Source: Candidatus Zipacnadum vermilionense
GTDB lineage: Bacteria > Armatimonadota > Zipacnadia > Zipacnadales > Zipacnadaceae
Reading direction: 5' to 3'
Assembly (NCBI GenBank): GCA_029821755.1
Contig: JALGSV010000010.1
Coordinates: forward strand, 1 to 64,000
Length of the DNA stretch: 64,000 bases
Shown here: positions 27,879-37,916 of the stretch, in pieces
Layout: each line of letters begins with the position of its first letter
Position numbering within the stretch: position 1 is the first letter of the stretch
Program-made: the position numbers and the translations under genes
Notes under the pieces: generated by a model
Told to the model about the DNA's origin: nothing
Seen by the model: the letters and a program-made list of their open reading frames with translations, nothing else
Database searches by the model: none

Positions 27879-29804
27879 ATGGAGCGAGAGCCGCTCGCCG
27901 CAAGAACCGCTGTTGTGGCCCTGTTCTTCGTCCTGTGTGTGGCGGCGGGGGGAGCCGTAGCGGCATTGGTGCGCTATGACCTCATCGGCTTTGGTCACCT
28001 GCCCCGCACCGCCCTCATCGCCCTGGTCCTGCTGCTGCTCGTTAACCTGTTCGCCCGCCCCCTGGTACGGCGCAACCTGTTCAGCGCCGGCCAATTGTTG
28101 TACGTTTACGTGGCCGTGCTAGTCGTTTCCGGCTTCCCGGGGCAGCAGTTGGTTACGCACCTTTACGTCGGGCTGGTCGGCCCAGCCCACTACGCCAGCC
28201 CGGAGAACCACTACCGCGACCAGTTCTTCGAGCACATTCCCAAGTGGAGCGTGCCCTCCCTCGCGTCGGAGAATCCGGCGGTCAAGTGGGCCTTTTGGGG
28301 GCTGCCCTCCGGAGCGACGCTGCCCTGGCAAGAGTGGGTTGTGCCTCTGGCCTGTTGGAGCGGGTTCTTCCTCTTGTTGTTCCTCAACTACCTCTGCCTG
28401 GCAGGGCTATTCCGGCGCCAATGGGTAGACCGTCAGCGGATGCTCTTCCCCCTGGCGGAGATCCCCTTCCAGATGGCGCGCTACCGGGGCGGCGAGTGGG
28501 TTCCCGGCCCGTTCCGCAGTGGCTGGTTCTGGTTGGCCTTCCTCATCCCGCTGACCATCCACAGCCTCAACGGCCTGCACGCGCATTACCCTCAGGTCCG
28601 GGGCATCGACATCTACCCCTTGTATCTGCGGAGCGCGTTCAGCGGCCGCCCCTGGGATCAGCTCAACGCGATAGCCTTCTACTTCTACTTTGACGTGATC
28701 GGCATCACCTACCTGCTGCCAGCGGATGTGAGCCTCAGTCTGTGGTTCTTCTGGCTGCTCCGATTCGGGCTGCGGGTAGCCCGCAGCGCGACAGGTCGCA
28801 CGGAAACCGAAGTGTTCTTCACGCACGTCGGGATTGGCTCTTACCTACTGGTAGCCGCGCTGAGCGTGTACCAGGCGTGGGGGAGTTTGCGGGCAATCGG
28901 GCGCGAAGCGGTGAGGCGCCTGCGCGGGGAAGCCCCGAGCCAGACGAACGCAGACGAGTCGGTGCTCTTCTGGGGCTTCTGGGCTACCGCCGCAGGGCTG
29001 ATCCTGTTCTACCGGGCTTTGGGGGCGGACTGGGGACCCGCATTTCTGGGGCTGGGGCTGTTTCTGGTCAGTGCACTGGTGGTGGCGCGCATCGTGTCGG
29101 AAGCGGGCATCTACGCCGTATGGTCGCCGTTCTGGGGCAGTAACAGCCTCTTGGGAGCGATCTTCGGACCGGCGCGGTTGGGTGCGAGGAATGTCACGGC
29201 CCTGGCCATGGTCTCCTTCCAGAACGGCGATACCGCCTCCCTGACGCTGGCCAGCATCTTCCAGGGGCTGAAGCTGCAGGAGCTGGGGAGGCTGCGCGCT
29301 TCCCACGTGCTGGGGCTGATAGCGGCGGCGCTGGCGTTGGGGATCGTCGGGTCGCACCCCACGGCACTGTACTCCATCTACTCCCGAGGCATCCCGGGCC
29401 TGGGCTGGTGGATGCGCGGGGCGGGGGCGGCGCTGCCGGCGGACATCGCCAACCAGCTCAACTATCCCGAGAGCGTCTACACCGCGGGCCATTACGGCAA
29501 CATGGCAGTGGGCGCGGCGGTAGTGATGACGCTGAGCCTGCTGCACATCCGTTATCTATGGTGGCCGCTGCACCCGCTGGGTTGGGCCGCGGCTTTTTCG
29601 CCTATCGTCGCTGACCGCTTCGGGTTCTCCTTCTTGCTGGGCTGGATTCTGCACCGGCTAGCCCTCAAGGCGGGTGGGTATCCCGGCTACCGGCGCTTCC
29701 AGCCGCTGATCCTGGGCCTGATCATCGGCAACGGCCTGACGCTGCTGGTCTGGACGGTCATCCACTACTTCTACCCGATCACCGGAGCGTTGGTGATTGA
29801 GTAG
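27879..29804 (+). CDS. Polytopic membrane protein, DUF6785/DUF6784-like
   Basis: 12+ hydrophobic segments; VSGFPGQQLVTHLYVGLVGPAHYASPENHYRDQFFEHIPKW; YPLYLRSAFSGRPWDQLN. Confidence 0.65.
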   Translation: MEREPLAARTAVVALFFVLCVAAGGAVAALVRYDLIGFGHLPRTALIALVLLLLVNLFARPLVRRNLFSAGQLLYVYVAVLVVSGFPGQQLVTHLYVGLVGPAHYASPENHYRDQFFEHIPKWSVPSLASENPAVKWAFWGLPSGATLPWQEWVVPLACWSGFFLLLFLNYLCLAGLFRRQWVDRQRMLFPLAEIPFQMARYRGGEWVPGPFRSGWFWLAFLIPLTIHSLNGLHAHYPQVRGIDIYPLYLRSAFSGRPWDQLNAIAFYFYFDVIGITYLLPADVSLSLWFFWLLRFGLRVARSATGRTETEVFFTHVGIGSYLLVAALSVYQAWGSLRAIGREAVRRLRGEAPSQTNADESVLFWGFWATAAGLILFYRALGADWGPAFLGLGLFLVSALVVARIVSEAGIYAVWSPFWGSNSLLGAIFGPARLGARNVTALAMVSFQNGDTASLTLASIFQGLKLQELGRLRASHVLGLIAAALALGIVGSHPTALYSIYSRGIPGLGWWMRGAGAALPADIANQLNYPESVYTAGHYGNMAVGAAVVMTLSLLHIRYLWWPLHPLGWAAAFSPIVADRFGFSFLLGWILHRLALKAGGYPGYRRFQPLILGLIIGNGLTLLVWTVIHYFYPITGALVIE

Positions 29805-29886
29805 GGGAGGATTTCCTCGGGGCAGCCCTTTCTCTGGGTTGTGCCTCTTCCGGGGGCCGCCGGCGGCGGAACACGGATGGTTCTCC

Positions 29887-31338
29887 TCAAGGCGCCAGGC
29901 TGAAGGCCCGCCACTTCTTGCCGTCGTAGAACATCGGCCCGGGCTGCTGGTCGGGGGTGTTAAGGCCACTGTCTACGGCCAGGTCACCGAGCTGGGGATT
30001 CGGTATCTTGGTTACGTCGCATGGGGGCATGTTCAGCAGGGCGGGCAGGCCGCCGGAGCCCTGGTAGGTGCGCATCACGCCGCCGTCCTCGAGCGCGCGG
30101 ATTAGGTTGCCGGTGTCCTCGCCGGTAAACTCCACGTCAGCGCGGCGGCGGACGGTGATCTCGTTGCCGCCGGCGCCGGCCTCAAACACTATCGCCTTGC
30201 CCGGCGGGTAGGAGGCCTCGAACTCGCCCTGGTCGTTCTTCGTGAACAGGGTGGGGTAGTTGTCCATGATCTCCAGCTTGCTATCGCGCAGGGGAGAGGC
30301 GAAGCGGGCCATGCGGTAGTGCTCCTGCCCCGGCGCGTATTTCACGTAGATGCCGTCGTAAATGATCAGGCCCAGGCCGCTGATATCCCAGTAGCGGCCG
30401 GCGCCGCCCGGCTCGAAGAAGATGGGCTCGGCAGAGCCGGATATCCAGTGACCGTTGCGGGCGCGTACGTCATCCACGTTCCCCCGGGCCAGCAGGCAGT
30501 GCTGGGCCCGCTCGCCCTCGATGCGCACGCCGTCGATCGAGACAGCGGCCACCCGCCCCCCGCCCTTCGTCCCGTCCAGCAGAATCCCGGCCAGCCCCGT
30601 GGCCGAGATGTACCCACCGAACAGGCTCACGTCACTCGTTGAGGGCCCGCAGATCCACAGGTCTACACAGTTGCCTCCGCCCCAGGCCGCGAAAGTGCAC
30701 CCGTAGAACTTGAACTCCGTGTTGGAGCAGCCAGTAGTCAGTTCGTTATAGGGGCTCTTGAGGTCCCAGTAGTTGTGCGGGGTGATGATGAAGCAGACGC
30801 CATCCTTGAGGTTGTTCTGGAAATAGCAGTTGTACCAGCGGCAGACCTCCGCCGCGTAGCAGTAGACGCTGGCTACCGAGAAGGAGCCATCTACCATAAT
30901 GTTGGTGAAGAAGCCGTTGCTACCGCCGTTGCCTTTTTCGCGGGCCAGAAGAATCCCAACGTTGGCGGTGTTGGACATGATCTTCAGGTCGCGCATGGTG
31001 CAGTAGGTGGTGTCGGTGAGGTCCACTACCGGCTGGTCCTTCATCGTGCCGTAGATGGTGGTGTTGAGCATCCCGGAGCCGGTGAGGGTGATGAAGTCGC
31101 CGGACCGGGGATACTGCTCGGTGCGCGGGCGGGTGTTGCGCCCCGTCAGGTCGAGGGTCTTGTCGAGGTTGTAGGTCCCCGGCGGCAGGAAGACCTCGCC
31201 GCCACCCTCTGGAAGAGCGTCGACCGCCGCCTGGAGATTGGGGAAATCGGCGGCATTGACGCGAGCGGGCGTGGCCTCGGCAGCGAGGGCGAGGGAAGGG
31301 AGGAGCAGGCAAAGGAAGACGGGGTAGAATCTGTGCAT
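29887..31338 (-). CDS. Secreted right-handed beta-helix (pectate-lyase-like) protein
   Basis: Signal peptide MHRFYPVFLCLLLPSLALAAEA; FPNLQAAVDALPEGGGEVFLPPGTYNLDKTLDLTGRN. Confidence 0.75.
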   Translation of the reverse strand: MHRFYPVFLCLLLPSLALAAEATPARVNAADFPNLQAAVDALPEGGGEVFLPPGTYNLDKTLDLTGRNTRPRTEQYPRSGDFITLTGSGMLNTTIYGTMKDQPVVDLTDTTYCTMRDLKIMSNTANVGILLAREKGNGGSNGFFTNIMVDGSFSVASVYCYAAEVCRWYNCYFQNNLKDGVCFIITPHNYWDLKSPYNELTTGCSNTEFKFYGCTFAAWGGGNCVDLWICGPSTSDVSLFGGYISATGLAGILLDGTKGGGRVAAVSIDGVRIEGERAQHCLLARGNVDDVRARNGHWISGSAEPIFFEPGGAGRYWDISGLGLIIYDGIYVKYAPGQEHYRMARFASPLRDSKLEIMDNYPTLFTKNDQGEFEASYPPGKAIVFEAGAGGNEITVRRRADVEFTGEDTGNLIRALEDGGVMRTYQGSGGLPALLNMPPCDVTKIPNPQLGDLAVDSGLNTPDQQPGPMFYDGKKWRAFSLAP

Positions 31339-31410
31339 AGCGATCACCTCAGGTCGAAATGGGGACGTCTTGGCAGTAGCGGGCGCAAGCGGAGACCGCA
31401 GCATTCGTCC

Positions 31411-33153
31411 CTATCCGGAGCGGAGAGCCCCCCGCTTTTCCCTCGCCCGCGCCAGCATCTCCTCGGCGTGGTGGAGGGCTTTCTCCTGGCCCTCGCGGGC
31501 ACCCATCATGCGGGCAATTTCGGCTATGCGCTCCTCCTCGGTCAGCTCGCGGGCAGTGATGACCGTGCGGCCGTCCTGGACCGCCTTGCTCACGTGGATC
31601 TGGTGGTCGGCGAGGCTAGCGATCTGGGGGAGGTGGGTGACGCAGAGAACCTGGGCCGAGGCGGCGACCTGGGCCAGCTTCTCGGCGACGGCGTGGGCGG
31701 TGACGCCGCCGATGCCGACGTCTATCTCGTCGAAGACCAGGGTGGGGACGCCGAGGGCCGGGGTGCAGACCGACTTGAAGGCCAGCATGAGCCGCGACAG
31801 CTCCCCGCCACTGGCAACGGCGGAGAGGGGGCGGAGCGGCTCCCCAGCATTGGCCGACAGCAGGAAGCGGACGCGGTCCATACCGCGGGCAGTGGCGGCG
31901 TAGCGGTGGCCATCGGCGCCAGGCAGGCCGTCCGCGTCGGGCTCGCGCTCGAACTCCACGCCGAAGCGGCCCTGCTCCATCCCCAGCTTCCTGATCTCCT
32001 TGACCATCGCCTTTTGCAGCGCAGTCGCCTGCTTATGGCGCAGGGAGGAGAGGGCCTCGGCGGCCTGGCCGGCGATAGTGCGGGCGGCTTCCACCTCGGC
32101 CTCGATCTCGGCGCGGCGGCTGTCGAGGGACTGTAGCTCGGCCAGCTCCTCCGCAGCGCGCTGGTGATAGGCGAGGATCTCCTCCACCGTCTCGCCATAC
32201 TTGCGGCGCAGGCGGTCGAGTAGGGCCAGGCGCTCCTCGGCCTGAGCCAGCTTACGCGGGTCGAAGTGCAGCCCGGCCGCGTAGTCGCGCAGGGAGCGGG
32301 CGACCTCGCGCAGGACGGTCTCGGCGGTGGTCAGCTCTTCGGTGAGGGGCAGGAGGGACTCGTCGTACTTGGCCGTGGCGACCAGGGCGGCGGCGGCGGC
32401 GGCGGTGGACTCGGCGGCGCCTCGGCCCTCACCCCATTCACCCTCCAGGGATTGCAGGGCCTCTTCGACTGATTCGCGCAGGCGCTCGGCATGGGCGAGG
32501 CGGCGGTGCTCGGTGGGGAGGGCGCTATCGCGCTCGACGTCGAGGCTTGCCTCCTCCAACTCCTGCACCTGAAAGGCCAGAAGATCAAGGCGCTGCGCCC
32601 GGTCGCGCTCGGCGGCGCGCAAGCGCTGGAGTTCCTCGCACAGGACCTGGTACTCGCCCCCGGCCGCCTCCCAGGCGGCGTGCGGCGCGGCGAGGACGGG
32701 ACCGCCGCACGCGTCGAGGAAGTCCAGGTGGGTCTGCTCGTGGATGAGCGTCTGGTGCTGGTGCTGGCCGTGGATGTCCACCAGCTTCTCGCCCAGGTTG
32801 CGGACGAGGCCCCGCGTGGCGGCATGGCCGACGACATAGTAGTAGCTGCGGCCCTCCTCGATGCGGCGGGCCAGGAGCAGGAGGCCGTCGTCGGCCTCTA
32901 CTCCGGTCTCCTCGAGGGCGGCCTGCAGGTCCGGGCGCTCGGCGATCTCAAAGACGCCCTCCACCCGAGCCCGGCTCTCCCCGGCACGGATGATTTCCGC
33001 CCCGACCTGCTCACCCAGCAGGGCGTTGAGCGCGTCGATGATAATGGACTTGCCCGCCCCCGTCTCGCCGGAAAGCACGGTGAACCCGCCGCGGAGGGAA
33101 AGGCGGAGGGTGGTGATAAGGGCGAAGTTGGAGATGGCTAGTTCGCGGAGCAT
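31411..33153 (-). CDS. recN: DNA repair protein RecN
   Basis: MLRELAISNFALI...FTVLSGETGAGKSIIIDALNALLG; ASGGELSRLMLAFKSV; LVFDEIDVGIGG. Confidence 0.95.
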   Translation of the reverse strand: MLRELAISNFALITTLRLSLRGGFTVLSGETGAGKSIIIDALNALLGEQVGAEIIRAGESRARVEGVFEIAERPDLQAALEETGVEADDGLLLLARRIEEGRSYYYVVGHAATRGLVRNLGEKLVDIHGQHQHQTLIHEQTHLDFLDACGGPVLAAPHAAWEAAGGEYQVLCEELQRLRAAERDRAQRLDLLAFQVQELEEASLDVERDSALPTEHRRLAHAERLRESVEEALQSLEGEWGEGRGAAESTAAAAAALVATAKYDESLLPLTEELTTAETVLREVARSLRDYAAGLHFDPRKLAQAEERLALLDRLRRKYGETVEEILAYHQRAAEELAELQSLDSRRAEIEAEVEAARTIAGQAAEALSSLRHKQATALQKAMVKEIRKLGMEQGRFGVEFEREPDADGLPGADGHRYAATARGMDRVRFLLSANAGEPLRPLSAVASGGELSRLMLAFKSVCTPALGVPTLVFDEIDVGIGGVTAHAVAEKLAQVAASAQVLCVTHLPQIASLADHQIHVSKAVQDGRTVITARELTEEERIAEIARMMGAREGQEKALHHAEEMLARAREKRGALRSG

Positions 33154-33165
33154 GGTCTGTGGTGG

Positions 33166-33200
33166 GCAGGAGCACAGGCTAGAAAGCCTGTGGTCCTGTC
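33166..33200. repeat. REP-like hairpin
   Basis: GGGCAGGAGCACAGGCTAGAAAGCCTGTGGTCCTG. Confidence 0.6.
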
Positions 33201-33207
33201 CTCCTCT

Positions 33208-34089
33208 CTACCTCTGCGCTCCCCAGTGCAGCTTTTCTCTGAGCCTCCCGTAGAAGCCGCTGCCGCCCAGCCGGACTAGTTTCGCCCGGTGCTCAGCGGC
33301 GGTGATTACTACTTGCTCTTCGCTGCCGACCATGGTGTCTAGCTGGCCGTCTACCGTGAGGCGGACCGGGGGGGCGGGCCGGGCGCGCGGGGAGAGGGCC
33401 AGACGGAGGGTGGCCGTCGCCGGGACCACGAGGGGCCGGGTGTAGAGAGTGTGCGCACAGATGGCGGTGAGGATGAAGCAGTCCACCTGAGGGTCCACCA
33501 GGGGGCCGCCGGCAGAGAGGTTGTAGGCGGTGGAGCCGGTGGGGGTGGCGACGATCAGGCCGTCCGCCGGGTACTCGGTGACGAAGCTGTCATTTACCCA
33601 GACGTCCAACTGCACCAGGCGCACCGGCTCGTGCTTGCCGATGACCGCGTCGTTGAGTCCCAGGAACTCCTGGCGCACGGTGTTCTCGGCCCCTACGCGG
33701 GCGCGGAGCATGAGGCGCTCCTCCATCTCGAAGTCGCCCTGCAAGAGCCGGGGAACGGCGTCCAACACGCGGTCGAACTCCTGCTCGGCCAGGAAGCCGA
33801 AGCCGCCCAGGTCCACGCCGAGGACGGGCGTACCGGTCAGAGCGGCCGCACGGGCCGCGGCGAGCAGCGTACCGTCCCCGCCCATGGCGATGACCAAGTC
33901 ACTGGTCTGGCCCCACTCGGCGTCGGAGCAGATGTCGCCATCCCTCAGCTCCGAGCCGCCCATACGTTCGTGCAGGAGCACCTGCACCCCGGCCGCCTGC
34001 AGGGCGTGCACCAGCGCGACGGTGCGCTCCTGTGCCAGGGGCTTATGCAGGGCCGTCAGGAGGCCCACGCGGCGGATTGGGTGGGGCAT
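33208..34089 (-). CDS. nadK: NAD kinase
   Basis: LVIAMGGDGTLLAAARAA, VDLGGFGFL, DGLIVATPTGSTAYNLSAGGPLV. Confidence 0.93.
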   Translation of the reverse strand: MPHPIRRVGLLTALHKPLAQERTVALVHALQAAGVQVLLHERMGGSELRDGDICSDAEWGQTSDLVIAMGGDGTLLAAARAAALTGTPVLGVDLGGFGFLAEQEFDRVLDAVPRLLQGDFEMEERLMLRARVGAENTVRQEFLGLNDAVIGKHEPVRLVQLDVWVNDSFVTEYPADGLIVATPTGSTAYNLSAGGPLVDPQVDCFILTAICAHTLYTRPLVVPATATLRLALSPRARPAPPVRLTVDGQLDTMVGSEEQVVITAAEHRAKLVRLGGSGFYGRLREKLHWGAQR

Positions 34090-34220
34090 AGTAGACTCCT
34101 GGGAGGCTGTGGGACCGGATAGGTGGGCGGGCCGGATGCTAGCGGGCGGCGCGCTGCTGCGCAACACGCCGTCCTCGTATTCGGCCCCCCCCCGGAGCAG
34201 AGCCAGTGAGAGCCGCCTCC

Positions 34221-35687
34221 CTAGGCCGGGGCGCGGGCGGTGGTGGGCGCCTGCAGTTGCTCCAGGTTCTTCCTAGCCGGCTCGTAGTTGGGGTCTGCGT
34301 CAAGGGCCTTGAGGTACTGCGCTTTGGCCTTCGCCAGGTTCCCCTGCTTCTGGTAGACCACGCCCAGGTTGTTCAGCGCCGGGGGGAACCGGGGCGCGAC
34401 CACCAGCGCGGCCTGGAAATACTGGAGCGCCTCGGCAAGCTTGTTGCGATCCAGGTAGATGAGGCCGGCGTTGTTCTGCGCGGCGGCGTTGGCGGGGTTA
34501 AGCTTGACCACTGCCAGATACTCCGGCAAGGCATGGTCGCGGTCGTTCTGGTCGTAGTAAGCGTCGGCCAGGCCCAGGTGGCCCCCCTCGCTCTTGGGGA
34601 AGAGGCGGGTGATAGTCAGCCAGACCTGCAGCGCCGAGTTGCGCTCGCCGGCCTTGGCCAGGGAGCGGGCGCGGTTGAGGTAGGCCAGCTCTAGCTGCGG
34701 GTTGACCTGGATGGCCTTCTGGAAGGTCTCGGCGGCCTCCTGGTACTTGCCCTGCTCGAACTGCAGCGCGCCGAGGTTGTTCAGGCAATTGGCGTTGTTG
34801 AGGCGCAGCTCCAGCGCCCGGCCGTAGGACTCCTCCGCCGCCGGGTAGTCCCTCATCGCCGACTGGGCCAGGGCTAGGTTGTACTGGGCCTCGAAGCTCT
34901 GGGGGAGGACCGCGGCGGCGGCCTGCAAGGCGCCAATAGCCTCCTCGTTCTTGCCCAGGTTATACAGGCCCGTCCCCATACCCAGCAGGGCCTCGGGCTG
35001 GCCGGGCTCCTTCAGCAGCACGCCCCGATAGGTCTCCACCGCCTCGAGGTCCCGCTTAGCCTCCAGCAGCAGCACGCCCAGGCTCATCTGGGTCTCGATC
35101 CGGTCCGGCTCCAGCTTGACCGCCAGGCCGTACTCGCGGATGGCCTTGTCCAGGACCCCGGCCTTGCGCAGGTTGAAGCCGAAGTTCAGGTGTACTCCCG
35201 GATCGTTGGGATTGGCCTTAGCAGCCCGACTGTATTCGTTGAAGGCCACCTCCCATTCGCTTTGGGCCGCCTTGAGGTTGGCGAGGTTGAAGTGGGCGTC
35301 AAAGTAGTTGGGGGCGAGGAAGAGCGCTGCGCGGTAGGCGGCCTCGGCCTTTTCCTTCTGCCCGTCCGCAGCGTAAGCGTTGCCCAGGTTATTGAAGTAG
35401 ACCTTGGACTTGGGGTCTTCCTTGGTGGCCGCGTTCAGGTACTTGATGGCCTCGGGGAGGCGCCCCAGCTCCAGAGCTACCGTGCCGCACCAGGCGAGGA
35501 TCACCGGGTCCTTGGGCTGAGCTTGCAGAGCGGCCAGGAACTGCCTCAGCGCGTCGGGCAGGTCGCCTTGCTCGTGGAGCGCGAGACCCTTCTGGAAGGG
35601 GGTCTGCGGCTCCTGGGCCAGGGCGAGACTGGTGGCCAGGACAGCCAGCAGCAGGCAAGTGAGCAGCAGGCGGGCAGTTATGGGCAT
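34221..35687 (-). CDS. Secreted/periplasmic tetratricopeptide repeat protein
   Basis: Signal peptide MPITARLLLTCLLLAVLATSLALA and about 12 TPR units. Confidence 0.85.
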   Translation of the reverse strand: MPITARLLLTCLLLAVLATSLALAQEPQTPFQKGLALHEQGDLPDALRQFLAALQAQPKDPVILAWCGTVALELGRLPEAIKYLNAATKEDPKSKVYFNNLGNAYAADGQKEKAEAAYRAALFLAPNYFDAHFNLANLKAAQSEWEVAFNEYSRAAKANPNDPGVHLNFGFNLRKAGVLDKAIREYGLAVKLEPDRIETQMSLGVLLLEAKRDLEAVETYRGVLLKEPGQPEALLGMGTGLYNLGKNEEAIGALQAAAAVLPQSFEAQYNLALAQSAMRDYPAAEESYGRALELRLNNANCLNNLGALQFEQGKYQEAAETFQKAIQVNPQLELAYLNRARSLAKAGERNSALQVWLTITRLFPKSEGGHLGLADAYYDQNDRDHALPEYLAVVKLNPANAAAQNNAGLIYLDRNKLAEALQYFQAALVVAPRFPPALNNLGVVYQKQGNLAKAKAQYLKALDADPNYEPARKNLEQLQAPTTARAPA

Positions 35688-35767
35688 GGTTGTGTCCTCC
35701 AGGAACGGCGAACGGCAGGTTGGGGGGGCGGACTGAGAATCCGTATCCCCGTGCCCGTATAAACACC

Positions 35768-35985
35768 TCAAGCGGTCTCGGAGTTCGGCAGCGACAGGGT
35801 GAGGGTGAAGGTCGCGCCGGCCCGGGAGCGCTCTCCACCCAGATACGGCCTCCGTGGGCCTCTACGGCCAGCTTGGAGAATACCCACTCAGGCCCACGCG
35901 GGAGGGGGGCCGGCAAGGTGGTCAGCCGCCGCCATCAGATCCACCAGTGTCAGGGGTCTCGATTCGAGCGCCCACCTCACCATTT
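35768..35985 (-). pseudogene. C-terminal remnant of a sensor histidine kinase (HATPase_c)
   Basis: VFSKLAVEAHGGRIWVESAPG in one frame continues as GATFTLTLSLPNSETA* in another; upstream VRWALESRPLTLVDLMAAADHLAG in a different frame. No intact kinase ORF. Confidence 0.7.
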
Positions 35986-35992
35986 GTGTCGC

Positions 35993-37909
35993 CTACCCCT
36001 CTCCCCGCACCCCTCGCTCCGCCGCCCGCGCAATCCCGGCAGCATCTAGCCCCGCCGCGGCCAGCAGGGAGCCACGCTCCCCATGCTCGACGAAAGCGTC
36101 GGCCAGGCCCAGCCGCGTCAGACGGGTGTCGTGCAAGCCCCGATCCTCCAGGAACTCCGCCACCGCCGCCCCGTAGCCTCCCGCCAGCGCGTTTTCCTCG
36201 ATAGTCACCAGGCAGCCGGTCTCGCGGGCCAGCCGCTCGAGGAGTTCCTCGTCCAGGGGTTTGATGAAGCGGACATCGACGACCGCACAACTTATCTCCT
36301 TCTTCGCCAGCAGGTCCGCGGCCTCCTTCGCGGGCTGCAGCCTGGTGCCCACGGCCAGCAGGGCGCAGTCGGTCCCCTCCCGGACCACCCGGGAGCGACC
36401 GAGGGGGAGAGCGCCGTCGCCAGCCGGGCCGGATTCGCCCAGCGCGTCCGCGCGCAACTCATCCGGTCCCTCCTGGGGCGCGAGGCCGCGGGGATAGCGA
36501 ATCGCCGCCGGGCCGGGCAGGGCCAGGGCGGTGGCCAGCATCCGCCTCAGCTCCTCGGCGCCGGACGGGGCCATGACCGTCAGGCCAGGGATGTGTCGCA
36601 GAAGACTAAGGTCAAAGACGCCGTGGTGGGTGGGGCCATCGTCACCGACCAGGCCGGCGCGGTCCAGACAGAACGTGACGGGCAGGTTTTGCAGCGCCAC
36701 GTCGTGCATGATCTGGTCATAAGCGCGCTGCATGAAAGTGGAGTAGACCGCCACCACCGGGCGTAGGCCCGCTGCGGCCAGGCCGGCTGCGTAGCAGACC
36801 GCGTGCTCTTCCGCCATCCCCACGTCGAAGCACCGGTCAGGGAAGTTGCGCTTGAACTCCGCCAGCCCGGTTCCGTCGAGCATCGCCGCCGACACCGCGA
36901 CGATCCGCTGGTCCTGGGCCGCCAACTCTCCCAGCGCCTGACCGAAGGCCTGGCTGAAGGTCAGCCCCTCCGTTGGTTCGCACTCGCCGTTGTCCAGGGC
37001 GAAGGGGGCGGTCCCGTGGAAGCGACGCGGGTCCTTCTCCGCCGGGGAGTAGCCGCGTCCCTTCTGGGTGAGAGTGTGGACCAGCACCGGTCCGGGCAGG
37101 CGGCGGGCGGATTCGAGCACCTCCACGGTCTGGCGCACGTCGTGGCCGTCTATCGGCCCCAGGTAGGTGAAGCCCAGCTCCTCAAAGAGCATCCCCGGCA
37201 CCACCAGGTGCTTGAGGCCGTCCTTGAAGCGGTCGAGGGCATCCAGGACCGAGTCACCCAGCGGCCAGGAGGAGAGGAAGCGAGCGGTCTCGGCGCGGGC
37301 CCAGCGGACATGGGGTTCGACGGCAGTGCGCAGGGAGGTGAGGTAGGCCGAGAGGGCGCCGGTGTTGCGGCCGATGGACATCTCGTTGTCGTTGAGCACC
37401 ACCAGCAGATCGCGCCCGGCGTGGCCGGCCTGGTTGAGTCCGGCCAAGGCCAGGCCGCCGGTGAGGGCGCCGTCACCGATGATCGCCACGACGCTCTCCG
37501 TCCCCCCGCGCAGATCGCGGGCGGTGGCAAAGCCCAGCGCGGCGGAGATGGAGGTGGAGCCGTGCCCCGCGCCAAAGGGATCGTGCTCGGACTCGTCGCG
37601 CCGGGTGAAGCCCGACAGCCCGCCGGCCTGGCGGATAGTGGAGAACTGCTCGCGCCGACCGGTTAGTAACTTGTGCGCATAGGACTGGTGCCCTACGTCC
37701 CAGATGAGCTTGTCGGTGGGCGAGTTGAAGACGCGATGCAGGGCGATGGTGAGCTCCACCACGCCCAGACTAGGCGCCAGATGCCCGCCCGCGTAGGAGG
37801 TGACCTCCAGGATACGGTCGCGAATTTCCTGCGCGAGGTCCTCCAGCGCGTCCAGCGGGAGGCGCTTGAGATCGGCGGGGGAGTTGATGGTGTCGAGATA
37901 GTTGGACAT
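35993..37909 (-). CDS. dxs: 1-deoxy-D-xylulose-5-phosphate synthase
   Basis: GGHLAPSLGVVELTIALHRVFNSPTDKLIWDVGHQSYAHKLLTGR, GDGALTGGLALAGLNQAG, DRAGLVGDDGPTHHGVFDLSLL. Confidence 0.97.
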   Translation of the reverse strand: MSNYLDTINSPADLKRLPLDALEDLAQEIRDRILEVTSYAGGHLAPSLGVVELTIALHRVFNSPTDKLIWDVGHQSYAHKLLTGRREQFSTIRQAGGLSGFTRRDESEHDPFGAGHGSTSISAALGFATARDLRGGTESVVAIIGDGALTGGLALAGLNQAGHAGRDLLVVLNDNEMSIGRNTGALSAYLTSLRTAVEPHVRWARAETARFLSSWPLGDSVLDALDRFKDGLKHLVVPGMLFEELGFTYLGPIDGHDVRQTVEVLESARRLPGPVLVHTLTQKGRGYSPAEKDPRRFHGTAPFALDNGECEPTEGLTFSQAFGQALGELAAQDQRIVAVSAAMLDGTGLAEFKRNFPDRCFDVGMAEEHAVCYAAGLAAAGLRPVVAVYSTFMQRAYDQIMHDVALQNLPVTFCLDRAGLVGDDGPTHHGVFDLSLLRHIPGLTVMAPSGAEELRRMLATALALPGPAAIRYPRGLAPQEGPDELRADALGESGPAGDGALPLGRSRVVREGTDCALLAVGTRLQPAKEAADLLAKKEISCAVVDVRFIKPLDEELLERLARETGCLVTIEENALAGGYGAAVAEFLEDRGLHDTRLTRLGLADAFVEHGERGSLLAAAGLDAAGIARAAERGVRGEG

Positions 37910-37916
37910 AAATGAT

